Shown piece after piece: positions 27,329 through 36,193 of a stretch of 64,000 bases of DNA. A program made the position numbers and the translations under genes. The DNA comes from Paracoccaceae bacterium (GTDB lineage: Bacteria > Pseudomonadota > Alphaproteobacteria > Rhodobacterales > Rhodobacteraceae): NCBI GenBank assembly GCA_022448245.1, contig JAKVCO010000012.1, positions 1-64,000 of the forward strand. Reading direction: 5' to 3'. Within the stretch, counting starts at the first letter, position 1; every line of letters starts with the position of its first letter. The notes below the pieces were generated by a model. It searched no databases, was not told the DNA's origin, and worked only from the letters and a program-made list of their open reading frames with translations.

Positions 27329-27576
27329 AGATTGACGTCCTCTATTTCGCATGGCTTCGCGAGCGCATCGGTGAGAGCTGTGAGGTCATCGAAACCTCTG
27401 CGGCCACGGCGACCGAGCTCATGGAAGAACTCCGCGCACTTAGCCCCCACCACGCTGCAGCCTTCGCTGATATCTCGTCGCTCCGTGTGGCCTATGACCA
27501 GGAACTTGCCGACTTCGATACGCCCCTCGGCGACACACGCGAGGTTGCCTTCTTCCCGCCCATGACCGGCGGCTGA
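27325..27576 (+). CDS. moaD: Molybdopterin synthase small subunit
   Basis: The 83-residue ubiquitin-fold sulfur carrier ends in the required Gly-Gly (PPMTGG), which is adenylated and thiocarboxylated. It donates sulfur to precursor Z together with MoaE, whose gene starts one base after its stop. Confidence 0.95.
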   Translation: MKIDVLYFAWLRERIGESCEVIETSAATATELMEELRALSPHHAAAFADISSLRVAYDQELADFDTPLGDTREVAFFPPMTGG

Positions 27577-27577
27577 A

Positions 27578-28024
27578 ATGGACATCCGCGTCCAATCTGC
27601 CCCCTTCGATCCGGGGCAACTCCTTAGCGAGTTCACGGCAAATCAGGACAAAGCTGGCGCCATTGTCACCTTCACCGGACTCACGCGCGACCTGGGCGGC
27701 ACGCTCGCGACGATGGAGATCGAACACTACCCCGGCATGACCGAAAAAGCGCTGACGGAGATCGCGACCGAGGCGCAAACACGCTGGCCCCTCGATGATG
27801 TGCTCATCCTCCACCGCCACGGCGCGCTCAAACCGACCGAGCCCATCATGATGGTCGCGACTGCCTCAAAGCACCGCAAATCGGCCTTTGAAGCGGCTGA
27901 TTTCCTTATGGACTACCTGAAATCTCGCGCGCCCTTCTGGAAAAAGGAAGTCACCGCCGACGGTGCAAACTGGGTGGCCGCAAAAGACGAAGATGAAGTT
28001 GCCCTGCAGTCTTGGGAACAGTAG
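27578..28024 (+). CDS. moaE: Molybdopterin synthase large subunit
   Basis: The 148-residue protein has the MoaE core GAIVTFTGLTRDLGG, the ATASKHRKSAFEAADFLMD helix with active-site basic residues, and the catalytic Lys in PFWKKE. It forms the heterotetramer with MoaD. Last gene of the uvrC-pgsA-moaDE run. Confidence 0.95.
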   Translation: MDIRVQSAPFDPGQLLSEFTANQDKAGAIVTFTGLTRDLGGTLATMEIEHYPGMTEKALTEIATEAQTRWPLDDVLILHRHGALKPTEPIMMVATASKHRKSAFEAADFLMDYLKSRAPFWKKEVTADGANWVAAKDEDEVALQSWEQ

Positions 28025-28028
28025 AGCG

Positions 28029-28059
28029 CTTCTTCGTGCCCCGTACTTCCCCCGGAGGG
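28029..28059 (+). repeat. Dispersed 31-bp repeat, copy 1
   Basis: CTTCTTCGTGCCCCGTACTT continuing with CCCCCGGAGGG differs at only two positions from the copy at 53633-53663. It starts five bases after the moaE stop. The rest of the gap (28060-28168) holds GC-rich inverted segments, such as CCCACCCCTCC near 28061 against GGAGGCGGGTGGG near 28145, and no gene. Confidence 0.7.
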
Positions 28060-28168
28060 TCCCACCCCTCCACAAACACCATCCAAAAACAAAGCCCCTG
28101 CGCGCAGCGCGCGCCCTCAGGTTCGAGCCTGCAAGGCGTAGAAGGGAGGCGGGTGGGCTCGGGCCCGA

Positions 28169-28492
28169 TCAGGCGTTCTGACGCTCGATATAGGAACGCA
28201 GCTCTTCGGCCTCGGTGCGCGCATCACGCAGACCATCCATCGCGGCACGAAGCTCGGCCTCGGTCTGCGTCAGCTGGTTGGTGATCTCGGCCTCGCGCTG
28301 CTGAAGATAGGTGATCGCCTGATCACGGGCCTCTTCGGCCTCGTGCAATTGCTGCGCCATGCGGTCGAGCTCACCCACATCGGATTTCGACACGCGCGTA
28401 AAGCGGTTCACCAGCCACGAGGCAAACCAGCCAAGAGCAAAGGCCACGAACAGAATAATCGCCGTCGCCAGGATCAGCTCACCTCTATTCAC
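28169..28492 (-). CDS. Small single-pass membrane coiled-coil protein (partner of the OmpA-type protein)
   Basis: The 107-residue protein has one membrane helix at residues about 6-28 (ILATAIILFVAFALGWFASW), then LVNR and a long coiled coil rich in Glu, Gln and Arg to the end. The GTG at 28492 is the preferred start: it overlaps the end of the upstream OmpA-type gene by eight bases and starts directly before the helix, whereas the longer open frame is antisense-like and basic. The helix-plus-coil layout, GEL/I...GWF..W.. NR, recurs in the protein at 47836-48396, which also follows a repeat protein. Confidence 0.72.
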   Translation of the reverse strand: MNRGELILATAIILFVAFALGWFASWLVNRFTRVSKSDVGELDRMAQQLHEAEEARDQAITYLQQREAEITNQLTQTEAELRAAMDGLRDARTEAEELRSYIERQNA

Positions 28493-30365
28493 TCGCTTCC
28501 TCCTCCGCGGGGGCTTCTTCCTCTGCCTCTTCCGAGGCATCCTCAGGCGCTTCTTCTTGCGGTACAAACAGCTTGAATTCAATCCGCCTGTTGGCCTCGC
28601 GACCCTCTTCGGTGTCGTTGTCCGCGATCGGTGTCGTTTCACCAAAACCCTGAGGATAAAGCCCAGCCCAAGGGAGACGTTCCGCGCGTAGTGCTTCTAC
28701 CACGGCCTCGGCCCGTTCCTGCGAAAGCGACAGGTTCATGATCTCGCGACCCTGGCTGTCGGTATGCCCTTCGATCGAAATCTCAAACTCTGGGCAGCCC
28801 TTCAGCACTGTGGCCACCGCCTCCAGCGTCTCAAGACTATTGGAATCAAGATCAGCAGACCCCGGCTCAAACGCCAGCTTTCGCTCGGTTGTGATGTCCA
28901 CCACCTGCTCAAGGCATTCCTCGGGCGTCGGGATGTTGGCCGTCGGGTCGAGGCGCTCATCATATGCCACACGGATCGAAAAGGCCTGACCTTCCCCCAA
29001 CTCGTCCGACAGAATCTGGGTGATCTTGGCACGGGCCTCTGTGCTTCCCGTCGTTCCATCAATCGATAGATTGTCGGTCGCGACTTCGAGGCTGCCACGC
29101 TGCACCTCAGAAAACGCTGCCAGACCGGCAAGCACACGAAGCGACCAGCCCTGCGGCAGGGCAGAATGTGGCTCTGCAGAAAGGGAGGCGAGGTCAGCGC
29201 CGAAGCGCGACAATGCATAGGTCTCGACCGCTGTCCTGGCCAGCTCATCTCCCAAATGCCCCCGCATCTGCACGATGCCCTCGGGACTGCGGGTCGCCGT
29301 AAAGGCAGGCGGGCCTTCTTCGGTTTCAACCTCAAGCACGGGCAATACGGCCGTCAGTGCGAAGGGGTCAGGCAGCGCTCCCTCAAGCTTGCCCACAACA
29401 TCGTCAAAGACGGCCTGTTCGGTGCCCATCTTGGCCACGAGCGAGACATCGAGGTCCGAGATCGTCACCGTTCCTTCACTGAGTCCCGCCACCGCACGAA
29501 TGCTCGCCGCTGCCGCCGTTCCCCAATTCCGAGAGGGCGCGCCGAGGCCGAGTCGACAGTCGGATTTGCCTTCAAAACCTGCCTCTATCGATGCCTCCAA
29601 GATGGCATCGAGCGCCACATCAGTGTCGGCCGCACAGGCATCGAACCGCGCGCCGTCCTCGTCGATGAGAAAGCGTAGCGTGAAGGGCGTAATCACCGGA
29701 CGCGGGGCAGAAATGGCGATGGCGGCGCGAAGGCCCTCGGGCGCAAGGCGCGAAAGATCGGCTTGAAGCTTCGCGCGCTCCTGCTCGCTCTCGGCGGCCG
29801 CTTTGATCTCAACGCTCTCAGCGGAAACCGAAATCTTCGCACGTGGCAGATCGGCGAGTGCTGTCACCGCATAGCTCAGCGCCTCTTCCCAGCCCTCCGG
29901 TGTCTCGTAATCTGCCGTTTCGAGGAGGTCAGTGATCGTCGTCCCACCGGCTGCACGCGTCAGCCGGGCCACGACGCTTTCGCGATTGCTCGACGCGGGG
30001 ATCAGTCCGATCAGTGAAATGCCAGAATCATTGCGCAGCATCTCCACCGAGAAACGCGGCGCAGCGATCTGCTGGCTTTCAAACACGCTCATGTCGTCAA
30101 TGACACGGGCCGTGTCCACGACTGAGCCCGCAACAGAGAGAGCGTTAAAACGGGCGGCCTCGGTGGGCGCCTCGCCCGCGATCACGACCTGAAGGCCATC
30201 GGCGACAACTTCCGTCCAATCGTGTCCTTCAAGCCGGAGTTGGAATTCCACACCGCTCGCCGAATTACGCTCCAACGCGGACACGGCAGCACCGGCGGCA
30301 AAATATGCCGCGGCCCCAGCACCACCAAAGGCCACCACTAACGGAATGATCGTTGAAAGGCGCAT
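28485..30365 (-). CDS. Envelope repeat protein with C-terminal OmpA peptidoglycan-binding domain
   Basis: The 626-residue protein has an N-terminal membrane anchor (IIPLVVAFGGAGAAAYFAAG), then about 450 residues built of three to four diverged BON-like units. Each has the pattern W..A....ALA.L..G.v.i....v, for example GWEEALSYAVTALADLPRAK, WGTAAAASIRAVAGLSEGTV and GWSLRVLAGLAAFSEVQRGS. A canonical OmpA domain follows at about 500-600, with EGHTDSQG, LSLSQERAEAV and EANRRIEFKL, so the peptidoglycan-binding Asp and Arg are kept. An acidic Glu/Ala tail ends it. It should tether the inner membrane to the cell wall. The small coiled-coil gene follows with an 8-base overlap. It is paralogous to the 911-residue protein at 48.4-51.1 kb. 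Confidence 0.85.
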   Translation of the reverse strand: MRLSTIIPLVVAFGGAGAAAYFAAGAAVSALERNSASGVEFQLRLEGHDWTEVVADGLQVVIAGEAPTEAARFNALSVAGSVVDTARVIDDMSVFESQQIAAPRFSVEMLRNDSGISLIGLIPASSNRESVVARLTRAAGGTTITDLLETADYETPEGWEEALSYAVTALADLPRAKISVSAESVEIKAAAESEQERAKLQADLSRLAPEGLRAAIAISAPRPVITPFTLRFLIDEDGARFDACAADTDVALDAILEASIEAGFEGKSDCRLGLGAPSRNWGTAAAASIRAVAGLSEGTVTISDLDVSLVAKMGTEQAVFDDVVGKLEGALPDPFALTAVLPVLEVETEEGPPAFTATRSPEGIVQMRGHLGDELARTAVETYALSRFGADLASLSAEPHSALPQGWSLRVLAGLAAFSEVQRGSLEVATDNLSIDGTTGSTEARAKITQILSDELGEGQAFSIRVAYDERLDPTANIPTPEECLEQVVDITTERKLAFEPGSADLDSNSLETLEAVATVLKGCPEFEISIEGHTDSQGREIMNLSLSQERAEAVVEALRAERLPWAGLYPQGFGETTPIADNDTEEGREANRRIEFKLFVPQEEAPEDASEEAEEEAPAEEEASE

Positions 30366-30426
30366 GCGTTACTCCCTCGCGGCGACGGTGTAAGCCGCAC
30401 CCGCCGCGTGTTCAACAAGACTCAAC

Positions 30427-31374
30427 TCAGAGGATTACCGCGACGGCTAAAAACAGCGCGGCAAGAAGTCCTGCATCCCGGTTCGACCGGAAAAGGACCA
30501 TGCATTTCTCCGGGTCGTCCATGTCGAGCTGTCTGAGCTGCCATGTCAGGTGCCAGCCCATGGCCCAAGGCCCGCCGAGCGCGATGATCAGCGCGAGGGG
30601 GGAGCCGTCAATGAGGGCGGTGATGATGGCCATACCCATGAGCGTAACCGCCGCCACAAGGAAGATGCGCAGGTAGCGCGGCGTGTCTTCGGCAAAGAGG
30701 CGCGCTGTGGATTTTACGCCAATGAGCGCGTCATCCTCGGTGTCCTGATGGGCGTAGATCGTGTCGTAAAAGAGGGTCCAAGCGATGCCTGCGAGGTAGA
30801 GCCCGACAGCAGGCCAGCCGAGGCTGCCCGTGTGTGCGGTCCATGCCAAGAGGGCGCCCCAGTTGAACGCAAGGCCGAGGAAGACCTGCGGCCACCACGT
30901 GAAGCGCTTCGCAAAAGGGTAGATCGCCACGAAGATGAGCGACGCCAGCCCCACAAAGACAGTGGCGTCGGAGTAGGTGAGCAAGATGCAGAATGCCAAA
31001 AGCGATTGGATGATCATCCATGCATAGGCCCCGCGCAGTGTCACTTGGCCCGAGGGCAGGGGGCGCGACGCGGTGCGGGCGACCTTGGCGTCGAACTCCC
31101 GATCCGTGATGTCGTTCCAGGTGCAGCCCGCGCCGCGCATCAGAAACGCGCCTGCCGCACAGCCCACGATGATCCACACATCCCAAAGCCGCCATCCGGT
31201 CGCCGCCGCCGCTAAAAGCACGGCCCAAACACACGGGATAAAGAGAAGCCACGTCCCGATGGGCCGATCCGCCCGTGAGAGCCGGAGATACCCGCGTGTC
31301 CATTCCGGCGCGAGCGTGTCCACCCAATTGCCTTTCACGGCGTCAGAGACTTGGCCATCCGTTTCGGCTTTCAT
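30427..31374 (-). CDS. ubiA: 4-hydroxybenzoate polyprenyltransferase
   Basis: The 315-residue integral membrane UbiA has both Asp-rich motifs, NDITDREFDAKV (residues about 88-99) and YDTIYAHQDTEDD (about 208-220). It prenylates 4-hydroxybenzoate in ubiquinone synthesis. The start at 31374 (MKAETDG) is preferred because a region typical of the family, VKGNWVDTLAPEW, follows. The longer open frame upstream is antisense to rsmE. Its ATG lies only 12 bases from the divergent rsmE ATG. Confidence 0.92.
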   Translation of the reverse strand: MKAETDGQVSDAVKGNWVDTLAPEWTRGYLRLSRADRPIGTWLLFIPCVWAVLLAAAATGWRLWDVWIIVGCAAGAFLMRGAGCTWNDITDREFDAKVARTASRPLPSGQVTLRGAYAWMIIQSLLAFCILLTYSDATVFVGLASLIFVAIYPFAKRFTWWPQVFLGLAFNWGALLAWTAHTGSLGWPAVGLYLAGIAWTLFYDTIYAHQDTEDDALIGVKSTARLFAEDTPRYLRIFLVAAVTLMGMAIITALIDGSPLALIIALGGPWAMGWHLTWQLRQLDMDDPEKCMVLFRSNRDAGLLAALFLAVAVIL

Positions 31375-31386
31375 AGGGTGTGCTCC

Positions 31387-32106
31387 ATGGCCCATATCGT
31401 CCGCCTCTTTGTAGATCATCCGCTCAGTGAGGGGCAAACCGTTCCGCTCGACCGCGACCATGCGAACCGTCTCTTTAACGTGATGAGGCTGGGCGTCGGC
31501 GCGGAAGTGCGCCTTTTCAACGGGCGCGACGGCGAATGGCGCGCAAAGGTAAGCGAGGCGGGCAAGCGGGGTGGCGTGCTCGCGGTCGAGGATCAGACAG
31601 CGCCTTTGCAGATGCCGCCGGACCTCTGGCTGCTTTTTGCGCCGATCAAGAAGGACCGCACTGATTTTATCGTGGAGAAGGCCGCGGAGATGGGCGCCTC
31701 CCGCATTGTGCCGATCCAAACGGACTACACCCAAGGCGACCGCCTCAAGCAGGATCGCCTGCAAGCCCATGCCGTTGCCGCCGCAGAGCAATGCGGCGGG
31801 ACATGTGTGCCTGAGGTGACATCGCTCCAAAAGCTCGCCCCGCTATTGGCGACTTGGCCCAAGGAGCGTCAGCTGATGTTCTGTGACGAGGCCGCGACCG
31901 GTGGTGCCTTACCGCGCGCTACAGATGGCACGCAGGAGCCCTGGGCCATTGTCATCGGCCCCGAAGGCGGCTTTTCTGCTCAGGAACGACAAAAACTAAG
32001 CGCGATCGGCCACACGGTGACGCTGGGCCCCCGAATACTGCGCGCGGACACTGCTGCCGTGGCGGCCCTCACGCTATGGCAGGTGCAATTAGGAGATTGG
32101 CGATGA
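31387..32106 (+). CDS. rsmE: 16S rRNA (uracil1498-N3)-methyltransferase
   Basis: The 239-residue SPOUT methyltransferase has an N-terminal PUA-like part (HIVRLFVDHPLSEGQ), FIVEKAAEMGASRIVPIQT, the IGPEGGFSAQE loop and the knot LGPRILRADTAAVAAL. It methylates U1498 of 16S rRNA. Its stop overlaps the next ATG (ATGA). Confidence 0.93.
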   Translation: MAHIVRLFVDHPLSEGQTVPLDRDHANRLFNVMRLGVGAEVRLFNGRDGEWRAKVSEAGKRGGVLAVEDQTAPLQMPPDLWLLFAPIKKDRTDFIVEKAAEMGASRIVPIQTDYTQGDRLKQDRLQAHAVAAAEQCGGTCVPEVTSLQKLAPLLATWPKERQLMFCDEAATGGALPRATDGTQEPWAIVIGPEGGFSAQERQKLSAIGHTVTLGPRILRADTAAVAALTLWQVQLGDWR

Positions 32107-32636
32107 AACAGCCCCTCATCCGACCCGAAGCCCGCAAGGCCTTGATGGAGTGGCGCGAAGTGATCCTGGGCGCGGGCTTTGCAGTCATTGGCGGGAATTG
32201 GTTGGTGAGCGGGACGGGCCTGCAGCCGATCCTTGGCCTGCTCTTTGTGCTGGGTGGGGCCACCTTCATCTGGTTGGGCTATCGCAGGGTACGCTTTCCT
32301 GAAGGCGGCGCGGGACAAGGGATGGTTGAGGTTACCGAGCGCCAGATCGCCTATTTCACCTCCACCGGGGGGGGCGCCATTGCGATTGACGGCCTCGCGC
32401 GGGTCGAGGTGCGGAGCGGTTCCGATGGCATCAGCTGGGTCTTCACGGTCGAAAGTGGCGAGTCGCTGGTGATCCCGGGCAATGCGCGTGGGGCTGAGGG
32501 TCTCTTTGACGCTTTGGTGCCGCTGCCGGGCATCAACTACGATCAGGCGGTGCAAGCGGCGCGGGCGCCGGGATCACTGGCTCAGGGGCCCGATACGTTC
32601 CTTATCTGGCAAAAGGACAAGCGCGCCCTGCACTAA
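32103..32636 (+). CDS. Hypothetical membrane protein
   Basis: The 177-residue protein has two membrane helices near residues 20-60 (VILGAGFAVIGGNWLVSG and ILGLLFVLGGATFIWLG), then a soluble beta-rich domain of about 110 residues. It is coupled to rsmE by ATGA. This layout resembles proteins described as conserved hypothetical in Rhodobacterales. Function unknown. Confidence 0.7.
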   Translation: MKQPLIRPEARKALMEWREVILGAGFAVIGGNWLVSGTGLQPILGLLFVLGGATFIWLGYRRVRFPEGGAGQGMVEVTERQIAYFTSTGGGAIAIDGLARVEVRSGSDGISWVFTVESGESLVIPGNARGAEGLFDALVPLPGINYDQAVQAARAPGSLAQGPDTFLIWQKDKRALH

Positions 32637-32643
32637 CGGCGGC

Positions 32644-33453
32644 CTACCAAGTAGCCGGGTCCATCCCGTAGTAATCCGTGAGACACTTGTAGAGGGCTGG
32701 CTCCTCTCGCTGAAGGTCGCGCGGCGTCTCGAAGAAGGCCTCAGTCGCAACGGGGAAGAGCTCCTCCGGGGCAGAGACGCCATAGGGGTCGAGGAAGGGA
32801 CGTTTGCCGATCTCGATCATGCGGCCGACGCGTTCATAGGTCTCAGAAAAGACCTCCTCCCATTCGCGCACTGCAGCGCTGTTTTTCAGAAGCGGCACGC
32901 CATCGGTGTAGCCGCTGAGCCCGTCGAGCTGGTGCGCGAACTCGTGAAGGACGACGTTGTGCCCGTCGTCATCGATGAAAGCGCCGCGTTCGCTGTGGGC
33001 CCAGCTTAGGATCACGGGGCCCCGTTCCCAGCTCTCACCTGACCGGATGCTCTCTTTTTCGGTCACGATGTAGCCCTCGTGCACCGGACGCCGGGACCGA
33101 AACGCGCCGGGATAAAGGAGCACTGTGCGTAGCGTGTCGTACCATTGCCCGTTGGCGGCGACGAGCACGGCTGCTTGTGCTGCGATGGAGATCTTCATCT
33201 CCTCCGTCACCTCTAGCCCGCCTGCGCCGTGGAAGGTGACCTGATCGAGAAAGAGCGCGATGCGCCCGTCCACGTTGCTGCGCATGTCATCAGGCAGGCG
33301 TTTGTAGAGCGGCACGGCCTTCCCCACGAGGGTGCGCAATTCCGGCTCCAACTCCTTCTTTAGCAGGGCTTGTCGCTGAAGACGTGCGACCTGACGGCGA
33401 TAGACCAAGAACCCGACCCCGAGGACCGAAAGCGCAAGCAGAAGATAAACCAT
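32644..33453 (-). CDS. Zinc-dependent peptidase, M90/MtfA family
   Basis: The 269-residue protein has an N-terminal membrane segment (VYLLLALSVLGVGFLVY) and the metallopeptidase motif VVLHEFAHQLDGLSG, whose third zinc ligand Glu lies further on in the TEAFFE region. E. coli MtfA is a soluble aminopeptidase that binds the repressor Mlc; membrane-anchored members are common in proteobacteria. The ATG at 33453 is chosen because it directly precedes the membrane segment. It converges with the gene ending at 32636. Confidence 0.85.
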   Translation of the reverse strand: MVYLLLALSVLGVGFLVYRRQVARLQRQALLKKELEPELRTLVGKAVPLYKRLPDDMRSNVDGRIALFLDQVTFHGAGGLEVTEEMKISIAAQAAVLVAANGQWYDTLRTVLLYPGAFRSRRPVHEGYIVTEKESIRSGESWERGPVILSWAHSERGAFIDDDGHNVVLHEFAHQLDGLSGYTDGVPLLKNSAAVREWEEVFSETYERVGRMIEIGKRPFLDPYGVSAPEELFPVATEAFFETPRDLQREEPALYKCLTDYYGMDPATW

Positions 33454-33582
33454 GTGTCCCAGTAACCCGATCGTGTGCCCGGGCGCACCCTTTTCCTGCC
33501 CCGCGCACATCACCCCTGCATTGACTTCCCCTGCTGCGAGCGTCACCTCTGAAGCTCGATCAAGACCTGGAGTGCTCGCGTC

Positions 33583-34953
33583 ATGTCCATCCCTCAATCA
33601 GGCGGCGGCCCCATCGAAAGCTTTGCAGACCTCGCGGGGTATCTCGCTGACGGGTGCAAGCCCAAGGAAGACTGGCGCATTGGCACCGAGCACGAGAAGT
33701 TCGGCTACGACACCGCCTCGCGACAGCCACTGCCCTATGACGGCCCCTGTTCGATCAAAGCGATGCTTGAGGGCCTGCGCGACGGTTTCGGCTGGTCGCC
33801 GGTGGAAGAGGGCGGTCATATCATCGGCCTCGAGAAGGACGGCGCGAATATCTCGCTGGAGCCCGGCGGGCAATTGGAGCTGTCGGGCGCACCGCTCGTT
33901 TCCATCCATGAGACCTGTGATGAGGTGAATACGCACCTCGCCGAGGTGAAGACCGTGGCCGACAAGATCGGCGCTGGTTTCATCGGCCTGGGTGCGGCGC
34001 CTGACTGGACCCATGCCGATATGCCCATGATGCCCAAGGGGCGCTACAAGCTGATGGACAGCTACATGGGCAAGGTGGGCACCACGGGAACATGGATGAT
34101 GCGACGGACCTGCACGGTGCAGGTGAACCTCGATTTCTCCTCAGAGGCCGACATGGTTCAGAAGATGCGCGTGGCGCTGGCGCTGCAGCCGGTGGCGACC
34201 GCGCTATTCGCGAACTCGCCCTTCTGGGAAGGTAAGCCCAACGGTCACAAAAGCTGGCGCTCGCGCATTTGGCGCGATCTCGACGCCTCGCGCACGGGCA
34301 TGCTGCCTTTCGTCTTTGACGAGGGTTTCGGATTTGAGCGCTGGGCGGAATACGCCCTCGATGTGCCGATGTATTTCGTCTACCGCGACGGGGCTTATAT
34401 CGACGCGCTGGGTCAATCCTTCCGCGATTTCCTCGAAGGCAAGTTGCCTGCGCTGCCCGGTGAGGCGCCGACGCTGAGCGACTGGGCCGACCATCTCACT
34501 ACTGTGTTCCCTGAAGCGCGTGTGAAGAAATTCATCGAGATGCGCGGCGCCGATGGTGGCCCGTGGCGCCGCCTGTGCGCGCTGCCCGCGTTCTGGGTCG
34601 GCCTGACCTACGATCAAGGTGCGCTTGATGCGGCCTGGGACATGGCAAAGGGCTGGGACGCGGAGACCCTTGAGGCGCTTCGCGTGGCAGCCTCCATCGA
34701 CGGTCTCGCCGCCGAAGTGGGTGGCCTCAGGATGATGGACCTCGCCCGCCAAGCGGTAGACATCGCGGAGCAAGGTCTGAGGGCCCGCGCGCTTCCGGGG
34801 GCAGGAGGCCTGGTCCCTGATGAGACGCACTTCCTCAACGCGCTGAAGGAGAGCCTCGAAAGCGGCAAATCCCCCGCTGATGAGTTGCTCGAAGCCTACA
34901 ACGGCGACTGGGGCGGCGACCTCACGCGCCTTTACACAGAGCATTCCTACTGA
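33583..34953 (+). CDS. gshA: Glutamate-cysteine ligase, plant/alphaproteobacterial type
   Basis: A 456-residue ATP-dependent ligase making gamma-glutamylcysteine, the first step of glutathione synthesis. It has the family motifs WRIGTEHEKFGYD (residues about 36-48), NISLEPGGQLELSG, GRYKLMDSYM and MRRTCTVQVNLDF. Length is normal. Cysteine pairs that control the plant enzyme are not evident. A HIT-family gene follows directly. Confidence 0.95.
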   Translation: MSIPQSGGGPIESFADLAGYLADGCKPKEDWRIGTEHEKFGYDTASRQPLPYDGPCSIKAMLEGLRDGFGWSPVEEGGHIIGLEKDGANISLEPGGQLELSGAPLVSIHETCDEVNTHLAEVKTVADKIGAGFIGLGAAPDWTHADMPMMPKGRYKLMDSYMGKVGTTGTWMMRRTCTVQVNLDFSSEADMVQKMRVALALQPVATALFANSPFWEGKPNGHKSWRSRIWRDLDASRTGMLPFVFDEGFGFERWAEYALDVPMYFVYRDGAYIDALGQSFRDFLEGKLPALPGEAPTLSDWADHLTTVFPEARVKKFIEMRGADGGPWRRLCALPAFWVGLTYDQGALDAAWDMAKGWDAETLEALRVAASIDGLAAEVGGLRMMDLARQAVDIAEQGLRARALPGAGGLVPDETHFLNALKESLESGKSPADELLEAYNGDWGGDLTRLYTEHSY

Positions 34954-35342
34954 CGGCGCCATGCCCTTTCTGCCTTGAGACGGGTGCGCTCAAGGACACG
35001 CCGCTCTTCCGGGGCGAGGCATTCTACGTCCTTGGCCACCTGATAGAGCGGCGCAAAACCTCGGTCATGATCGTGCCCTACCGGCATATCGAGACGCCTT
35101 TCGATTTCACGGTGGAGGAATGGGCCGGGATCAAGGAGGCGATGGATTTCGCCAAGACCCACCTCGCGCAGTACGGGCCTGCGGGCTACACCGTGGGCTG
35201 GAATGTCGGTCGTGTGGGCGGGCAGACCGTGAGCCATGTACACCTGCATGTCGTGTGCCGTTTCGAAGGCGAACTTGCCGATGGGGACGGCATCGACGCC
35301 CTTCTGCGAGAAGCAAACGGGATTGCCCCAAGAAAGTTGTGA
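34950..35342 (+). CDS. HIT family protein without an obvious ATG start
   Basis: HIT-type nucleotide hydrolase or transferase: CPFCLETGALKDTPLF, FYVLGH, TSVMIVPYRHIETPF and the HIT motif SHVHLHVV. Good family sequence reaches back to TAPCPFC at about 34953, well upstream of the first in-frame ATG at 35067. The only candidate start there is CTG at 34950, overlapping the TGA of gshA, as in translational coupling. An ATG at 34961 lies in another frame and reads five codons to a stop. Either a CTG start is used, or a one-base change has removed the start, or the protein is N-terminally short (91 residues). Confidence 0.68.
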   Translation: MTAPCPFCLETGALKDTPLFRGEAFYVLGHLIERRKTSVMIVPYRHIETPFDFTVEEWAGIKEAMDFAKTHLAQYGPAGYTVGWNVGRVGGQTVSHVHLHVVCRFEGELADGDGIDALLREANGIAPRKL

Positions 35343-35373
35343 CGCTTGTGAGGGGGCTCGCTAGGCTTCCCCC

Positions 35374-36189
35374 ATGATTGCTCCAGATGATATCGACACC
35401 TTTCGCCGCGATGGGGCAGTTTGCCTGCGCAGCGCATTCTCCGAGGAGTGGCTGACCAAGCTGCGCGCTGGGATCGACGCCGATATGGCGACCCCGACGG
35501 AGAACCTGACGCGTCACACTAAAGACCCCGACGCGCCGGGGTACTACGAGGATTACTGGGCCTGGTCGAAGATCCCTCAGTTCGAGGATTTCGTCCGAAA
35601 CTCCCCCTGTTCGTCACTTGCTGCGGGGCTGCTCGGTGCAGATAGCATCAACCTCGTCATGGACAATTGATTCTTGCGGGAGGCGGGCTCAGCCTCGCGC
35701 CCACCGTTTCACCAGGATCTCGCCTATTTCGATTTCGAGGGCACGATGTGCGTGCTCTGGCTTCCGCTCGAGCCGGTGAAGAAGGAGAACGGGACCGCTT
35801 TCATGAAGGGATCTCACCTATGGGACAAGCTCTTCATGCGGGTGCGGTTCACGGATGGGCACCCGGGCGGCGAGGCGATGGAGGTGAACGGAAAGACCTA
35901 TCACGCGCCGCCAGATGTGAATGCCGACCCCTCGGCCTACGAGCTTCTGCAATGGGACATGGCACTGGGCGATTGCATCTTCTTTGACATGCGTACGCTG
36001 CACGGCGGGCTGAGCAAGACCGTCCCTACGGAGACGATCCGGCGCTTCACGCTGCGCATGACCGCGCCTGACGGCGTGATCCGATATCGCGGGGATTGGG
36101 CTGCGGGCGAGCGGGCAGAGTTCGAGGCCGCAGGCTACCGGGAAGGCGGTGCGCTCGACGGGGATTTCTTCCCGCGTCTATACCCCTAA
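35374..36189 (+). pseudogene. Phytanoyl-CoA dioxygenase family gene with an internal TGA
   Basis: One continuous frame of 272 codons encodes a PhyH-type dioxygenase: IDTFRRDGAVCLRSAF at the start, FHQDLAYFDFEGTMCVLWLP (metal His and Asp), GTAFMKGSHLW, DMRTLHGGLSKT (second His) and IRRFTLRM (oxoglutarate Arg). It is interrupted by a single TGA at 35668-35670 in NLVMDN-stop-FLREAG. The family normally has Trp there, so TGG to TGA is likely. The sequence on both sides is otherwise intact, and no good restart is seen before 35674. Substrate unknown. It stands between the HIT gene and the convergent plsY. Confidence 0.78.
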
Positions 36190-36193
36190 GGCC

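Noticed and set aside
35668-35670. Selenocysteine at the TGA in the PhyH gene
   Set aside because: The aligned residue in the family is Trp, not Cys, and no selenocysteine machinery or suitable hairpin is seen nearby.
14817-36189. Stop-codon reassignment explaining the internal stops
   Set aside because: All three stop codons (TAG, TAA, TGA) are involved, and dozens of intact genes in the window end normally at each of them. Gene decay is simpler.
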